NCBI GenBank assembly: GCA_003427395.1
Contig: BFEA01000569.1
Location: forward strand, 39,543 to 72,549
Source of the DNA: Chara braunii
Lineage: Eukaryota > Streptophyta > Charophyceae > Charales > Characeae
DNA length: 33,007 bases
Reading direction: 5' to 3'
Shown: in pieces, positions 28,975-33,007 of the stretch
Layout: each line of letters opens with the position of its first letter
Numbering within the stretch: the first letter of the stretch is position 1
Program-made: the position numbers and the translations under genes
Notes under the pieces: model-generated
The model's database searches: none
The model's input: only the letters and a program-made list of their open reading frames with translations
Told to the model about the DNA's origin: nothing

Positions 28975-30079
28975 AATTGAGAGAGCATGAATGTTGGCTC
29001 CCAAGTCCGCAAGGAGGTAAAAAGAAAGTTCGCCTCTATCATGAGTCTGAAAATGAAAGCAGCCTAGCTCACTGTTGCATGAGTGCCCCAACGTTCGCTC
29101 GCCATGTGAAGAAACATAACTTGTATGACCAAGTCTTTGTTGCATATGTAAGCCCAGTAAAGGAAGGGGAAGGTAAAGAAGAAGTCAGGTCTCAAGAGAT
29201 TGAGAGAATCTTGAAAGAGTTTGCAGATGTGGCTGAAGCCCGAAGCGGTGTGGTAGAAAGACCAATCCGACACCGCATTGATATCATTCCAGGGAGCGTA
29301 CCCCAAAGAGGCCTATCTATCGTATGTCGCCCCAGGAATTGGATGAGCTGCGAACCCAACTCGATGAGTTGTTGAAAAATGGATGGATAAGACCTAGCTC
29401 CTCACCCTATGGTGCGCCTGTGCTCTTTGTGCCTAAGAAGGATGGCGACGTTCGCATGTGTATAGACTATAGGCGATTAAACGATATAACAGTAAAGAAT
29501 GCTGAGCCATTACCGCGAATAGATGATTTGTTGGATCGCGTGCAGGGTTGCAAAATATTTTCAAAGATTGATTTGAAATCCGGCTACCATCAGATTGAGG
29601 TTGAGTCGGAAGACCAACATAAGACTGCCTTCAGGACAAGGTATGGGCACTATGAGTTTATAGTTTTGCCCTTTGGTCTCACGAATGCCCCTGCCACCTT
29701 CCAAAGAACGATGAACGAACTATTTCGTGAATGGCTTGACAAGTTTGTTGTTATCTACTTAGATGATATTTTGATTTTCAGTAAAGACGAGAAAGAGCAT
29801 GTTGAGCACCTTCGACTTGTGCTAAATAAGCTGAGAGAAGCAAAACTCAAGTTAAACCCAAAGAAGTGTGAATGGGCTAAGCGTCAGGTTCTATACTTAG
29901 GACATGTGATTGATGGAGATGGGGTCAAACCGAAAGATGCCAAAATAGCAGCAATCAGAGATTGGTCGAACCCTCGCACTTTGACTGAGTTGCGGTCGTT
30001 TCTTGGGTTAGCCAACTATTATCGCAAGTTTGTAAGACACTTTTACGATAATAGCTACTCCCCTTCGCAGGTTGCTTAA
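28975..30079 (+). pseudogene. pol (RT): Linker and reverse transcriptase of element 2
   Basis: The linker in frame 3 reads LREHECWLPSPQGGKKKVRL and later [14 protein letters not shown]; near 29300 the frame shifts and RT proceeds as [68 protein letters not shown] and [11 protein letters not shown] (YLDD). It continues through [19 protein letters not shown] without the break seen in element 1. One extra base near 30045 shifts the frame after YYRKFVRHF, and the frame closes at 30079. The RT palm is complete and has catalytic residues intact. Confidence 0.92.
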
Positions 30080-30578
30080 GAAAGAGGTAATTTGGAAGTG
30101 GGATTCAGACTGCACAATGTCTTTCAAGCGTCTGAAAAAGTGTTTGATTAACTATCCGGTTCTAAAAGTGGCAAACCCTTCCTTGCCTTTCGTGGTCACA
30201 ACTGAAGTCAGTCAATGTGGCATAGGTGTTGTACTCCAGCAAGACGATGGACAGGGATACAGACCTGTGGAGTTTATGTCTTGCCGGTTGCCTAATGAGA
30301 AAGTGGCCGCCTCGACATATGAAAGAGAGTTATATGCTCTTCGTGAGGCTCTCAATCATTGGCGGCACTATCTTCTAGGAAGGCATTTTAAAGTATACTC
30401 CGACCATGAGACACTTCGCTGGCTCAAAACGCAGGCTCGAATGACACCTAAGTTCACAAGGTGCGCTGCGAAGATTGATACGTTTGACTTCCAGCTAAAG
30501 CCAGTAAAGGGTAAGTATAACGTCGTTGCTGATGCACTAAGTCGTAGATCTGATTTTTTCGGTGCCATCGTGACATAG
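30048..30578 (+). pseudogene. pol (RH): RNase H domain of element 2
   Basis: Frame 3 after the shift: [20 protein letters not shown], then the RNase H fold with FVVTTEVSQCGIGVVL, ERELYALREAL, YSDHETLRWL and VADALSRRSD. The first catalytic Asp is replaced by Glu (codon 30204-30206 GAA; element 1 has GAC), together with the next residue (Ala to Val). It ends at TAG 30576-30578; a one-base change brings reading to the next frame (ANLQENIKNVY) for integrase. Would remove the RNA strand of the RNA-DNA hybrid. Confidence 0.9.
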
Positions 30579-30579
30579 T

Positions 30580-32073
30580 GCTAATTTACAAGAAAATATT
30601 AAAAATGTGTATCCCTCTGATCCTGTCTATGTAACAATGATTAAACGTGTACAAGAGACACCTGCAGAGTTTCCTGATCACAAGGTTACTCAGGGTCTAT
30701 TATTTGAAAGAACTGATGTCAATGGTAGGCTATGTATACCTGATAATGAAGAGATCAAGAGTTTGATCTGGGGGGAATGCCATGATACAAAAGGCCATTT
30801 TGGGTGGAAGAAGACCTATGGGACTTTATTGCGTTCCTACACCTGGCCTCGAATGAAAACAGACTTTATCACATATGTGCAAGGTTATCAAGTGTGCCAA
30901 AGGAACAAAAGCACCACACAATCTCTCCTTGGATTACTTAAGCCCTTGCCTATCCCTACAGGCCCTGGAGACTCTGTGTCTATAGACTTCATGGATACTA
31001 AGGTAAAAAGCAAAAATGGGAAAACGCAAGTAATGGTCATAGTGGATCGATTCACTAAATATGTTGTTTTTGTAGCTTTGCCTTCGGAAGCAAAGACCGA
31101 TTTGATAATTCGAGAGTTCTTTAATCATTGGGTAAAAGATTTTGGACATCCCTTGACTATTGTCAGTGACAGAGACACAAGGTTTACAAGTAAACAATGG
31201 CAGCAACTGATGAATGTGTATGGTTCTAAGTTGACTATGTCATCAAGTACGCATCCTAAGACTAATGGCCAGACTGAACAGATGAACAAGATATTGCAGC
31301 AAACTCTGCGCATGTATATTCGTCCCGATCAGGTTGACTGGGATGAACATCTGCCTAAAGTTGCTAGCGCCTATAATAACTCTGTACACCTATCTACGTG
31401 TAAAACTCCTATGGAGTTACATCTGGGATGGCGTCCACGCAGGCCCATTGATAGGCTAAACCCGGATCAGGTACATAAGCTTCCTCTAGGGACTAGTGAA
31501 TTCGCGATCCAATACCAAAAGGATATTGAGAAAGTCAAGGAGAACATAGTCAAAGCACAGCATCAGATGATTGAGCAGGCGAATAAGCATAGACGACCGT
31601 CTCAATTTGTTGTAGGAGACTTAGTTTGGGTGAAATCTAAAGAATTTGCTCCTGAAGACAACATTTCGCAAAAGCTTCTACCCGCCTACAGAGGACCTTG
31701 GCAAGTCTTAGATGTGATTGGAGATGTGGATGGTCCTTCGTATGTTATTGAGGTTCCTTTGCACTTACGCACCTATCCAGTGTTCCACGCATCCAAGCTC
31801 TTACCTTGTGTAACAAATAAGCTCTTCCCCAGTCGCATATCAGCAATACCTCCCAGTGTGGATGGGAATTATAGCGTGGAAAAGATCATTGCAGAAAGTA
31901 CCTTTCACAATGGTCGTACAGGCAGACCTCAACGTCAATACAAGGTCAGATTTGAATACCAAGATCCCAGTGAAGATCGCTGGTTTACCAGAGAAGAATT
32001 ACTAGATTCTCCACCTCAAATTGTGTCTACATATGAAAGAGCGAAGAGAGGAATTAATATCATTAATAGGTAA
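30580..32073 (+). CDS. pol (IN): Integrase with C-terminal chromodomain, open frame, element 2
   Basis: Part of the Gag-Pol polyprotein, not a gene with its own start (the first usable codon is GTG at 30607; numbering below counts it as 1). The zinc module has H59, H64 and C97, but the third ligand is Tyr94 (TAT at 30886) instead of Cys. The DDE core has D127 (SIDFMD), D188 (SDRDTRF) and E224 (NGQTEQMN), spacing D-35-E. Then come the GPY/F-like module (DLVWVKSKEF, GPWQVLDVIG), HASKLLP, and a chromodomain from about 418 (YSVEKIIAES, RQYKVRFEYQD, DRWFTREELLDSP). Chromodomains of this class target insertion through modified histones. The frame has no stop until 32073. Confidence 0.93.
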   Translation, partial: ANLQENIKNVYPSDPVYVTMIKRVQETPAEFPDHKVTQGLLFERTDVNGRLCIPDNEEIKSLIWGECHDTKGHFGWKKTYGTLLRSYTWPRMKTDFITYVQGYQVCQRNKSTTQSLLGLLKPLPIPTGPGDSVSIDFMDTKVKSKNGKTQVMVIVDRFTKYVVFVALPSEAKTDLIIREFFNHWVKDFGHPLTIVSDRDTRFTSKQWQQLMNVYGSKLTMSSSTHPKTNGQTEQMNKILQQTLRMYIRPDQVDWDEHLPKVASAYNNSVHLSTCKTPMELHLGWRPRRPIDRLNPDQVHKLPLGTSEFAIQYQKDIEKVKENIVKAQHQMIEQANKHRRPSQFVVGDLVWVKSKEFAPEDNISQKLLPAYRGPWQVLDVIGDVDGPSYVIEVPLHLRTYPVFHASKLLPCVTNKLFPSRISAIPPSVDGNYSVEKIIAESTFHNGRTGRPQRQYKVRFEYQDPSEDRWFTREELLDSPPQIVSTYERAKRGINIINR

Positions 32074-32084
32074 ATGATTCTCNG

Positions 32085-32111
32085 AGGACTTCGAAACTAG
32101 GCCGGCGAGAG
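32085..32111 (+). other. Polypurine-like tract, element 2
   Basis: GAGGACTTCGAAACTAGGCC then GGCGAGAG, directly before the 3' LTR, alignable with the tract of element 1 through GGCCGGC. A single N lies at 32084 just before it; unlike the N in element 1, no duplicated flank is seen. Confidence 0.5.
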
Positions 32112-33007
32112 TAAAAGGGCCTTTACCCGATACATGCCTTGTAAAAGTAAAGCATCGTGAAGGGGTACCTCGCCAGGACCCAGAAACGTGAAAGCAGGTC
32201 AAAGGTCCAATTCTCTATCAAAAGGCACATCCTAAACTAAGCAAAGGTCATTGCAGCAAGACATGCCTGTTCACCAGGAGATGCACACATCATGTCTGTT
32301 CAAGATAAGGGTATGTCTGTATGTGCAGTCACTCTGTCTGTTCGTGCCAAAAGGAAGTGTCTATTCGCACAGTGTGAGTGTCTGTTCAGGCAGTAAGTGT
32401 GTCTGTTCATCTAAGTTGTGCCTGTCCGAAAGTAAAGCCAATAAACAGAGTCCCAATTCTGGTCTAAGTCTCAAGGACAGTCCAGATCCAGACATCCAAG
32501 TCCAAATCTAGGCCGGGAGGCCTCAGCAGCAGTTGAACTTCGTTGGGACAGTACTGGGACACATGCAATGCAGGGTCTGGGACAAAAGGAGGCCTGAAGC
32601 AGTCAAATGCAGACCCAGCGAGAAGAGGCCAGCACTATAAAGAAAGCAGCCAGCCTCATTACTCGCCGGATCTCCATTGGCATTCTGTGCGTGGAAGTGC
32701 TGAAGCACTTGTGCGCCAGTCAGGAGGAGCAGCGCTGGAGGATGAAGATGCGCTATGAGAAGGGAGAAGACTGTGCGTTGGGATAGATGCAGCCATAGCT
32801 GCCCAGCGAGTTAGTATAGACATAGAGGGTTAGTGATAGTCAGCTATGAGTAGCATTCAGAGTAGATCATTGTGAGTGAAGAGTGTGTATGCATCGTAGG
32901 AGGAAGGGACTGAGACAGAGAGAGTGTTCCATCAAGGTTCAGCTATGAGGAATACTTACCTGAGATGGGTATGAGCTGCAGAGGTGGCACCGATAAGTGG
33001 AGACCAC
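32112..33007 (+). repeat. 3' LTR of element 2, cut by window end
   Basis: Collinear with 24339-25224. The last about 70 bp lie outside the window. Compared with the 5' copy it has about 12 extra bases near 32504-32516 (AAATCTAGGCCGG), which resemble the GGCCGGC tract. The TATA box is at 32636 and ATACTTACCTG at 32952-32962. Differences from the 5' LTR are scattered point changes, so the insertion is neither new nor very old. Confidence 0.9.

Larger units (their letters stand above)
24339..33007 (+). mobile_element. Ty3/gypsy chromovirus, right end cut by window (element 2)
   Basis: 5' LTR, tRNA-iMet primer site with one mismatch, leader, gag, protease, RT, RNase H, integrase with chromodomain, polypurine-like tract and most of the 3' LTR. 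The protein order and many motifs match element 1, but the LTR sequence is unrelated, so these are two families of one lineage. Breaks: gag frameshift near 26758, gag stop 27698, protease stops 28474 and 28792, frameshifts near 28965, 29300, 30045 and 30578. The integrase part from 30580 to 32073 is open. The window ends about 70 bp before the expected LTR end, so the target duplication cannot be tested. Confidence 0.92.

Noticed and set aside
30607-32073. A free-standing integrase gene
   Set aside because: It has no ATG start and lies directly downstream of RNase H in pol order; it is the open remainder of a broken polyprotein.

Overview
This window reads as repeat-dominated nuclear DNA of a streptophyte (green plant lineage). 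Both LTR retrotransposons have a primer-binding site matching the 3' end of plant initiator-Met tRNA (TGGTATCAGAGC, exact in one, one mismatch in the other). The non-LTR element ends in a plant-type zf-RVT zinc module. Codon use, microsatellites and gag-pol style would fit a charophyte such as Chara, but that name is inference from general familiarity and was not tested. I see no intact host gene, no tRNA or rRNA gene and no prokaryotic signal.

Layout. 1-1382: non-coding DNA with a decayed repeated module. 1383-10147: a complete but dead Ty3/gypsy chromovirus (element 1) with two LTRs, a CACT target duplication, PBS, a long leader full of GCTGACGTGGCA-like motifs, gag, protease, RT, RNase H, integrase and a broken chromodomain. 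10148-11260: spacer with microsatellites. 11261 to about 18180 (minus strand): a near full-length, multiply frameshifted LINE with poly(A) (poly-T on the plus strand), ORF2 (endonuclease, RT, zf-RVT) and ORF1 (zinc knuckle, poly-Gln). 18180-24338: a patchwork of tandem repeats, small inverted-repeat elements, a 1.2-kb minisatellite, a 15-bp coding-like minisatellite and a striking palindrome capped by complementary microsatellites. 24339 to beyond the right edge: a second, diverged chromovirus (element 2) with a different LTR family. Its integrase-chromodomain reading frame is still open, but gag, protease and RT carry frameshifts and stops.

How the parts work together. In each chromovirus, Gag would assemble particles, protease would mature the polyprotein, RT/RNase H would copy RNA primed by tRNA-iMet, and integrase plus chromodomain would insert the copy, probably guided to chromatin. 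Three features recur in the two elements despite their divergence. Gag starts with a hydrophobic segment. Gag and pro overlap by about 22-25 nt in a -1 relation, with a canonical CCCAAAA slippery heptamer in element 1. A GGCCGGC-containing tract precedes the 3' LTR. The LINE has an 8-nt ORF1/ORF2 overlap (ATGGTTAA) that suggests coupled termination-reinitiation.

Limits. All homology calls are by eye from motifs. Reading-frame breaks are placed to within about 10-20 nt. One N (2381) marks an apparent assembly join that duplicates 79 bp; a second N lies at 32084.
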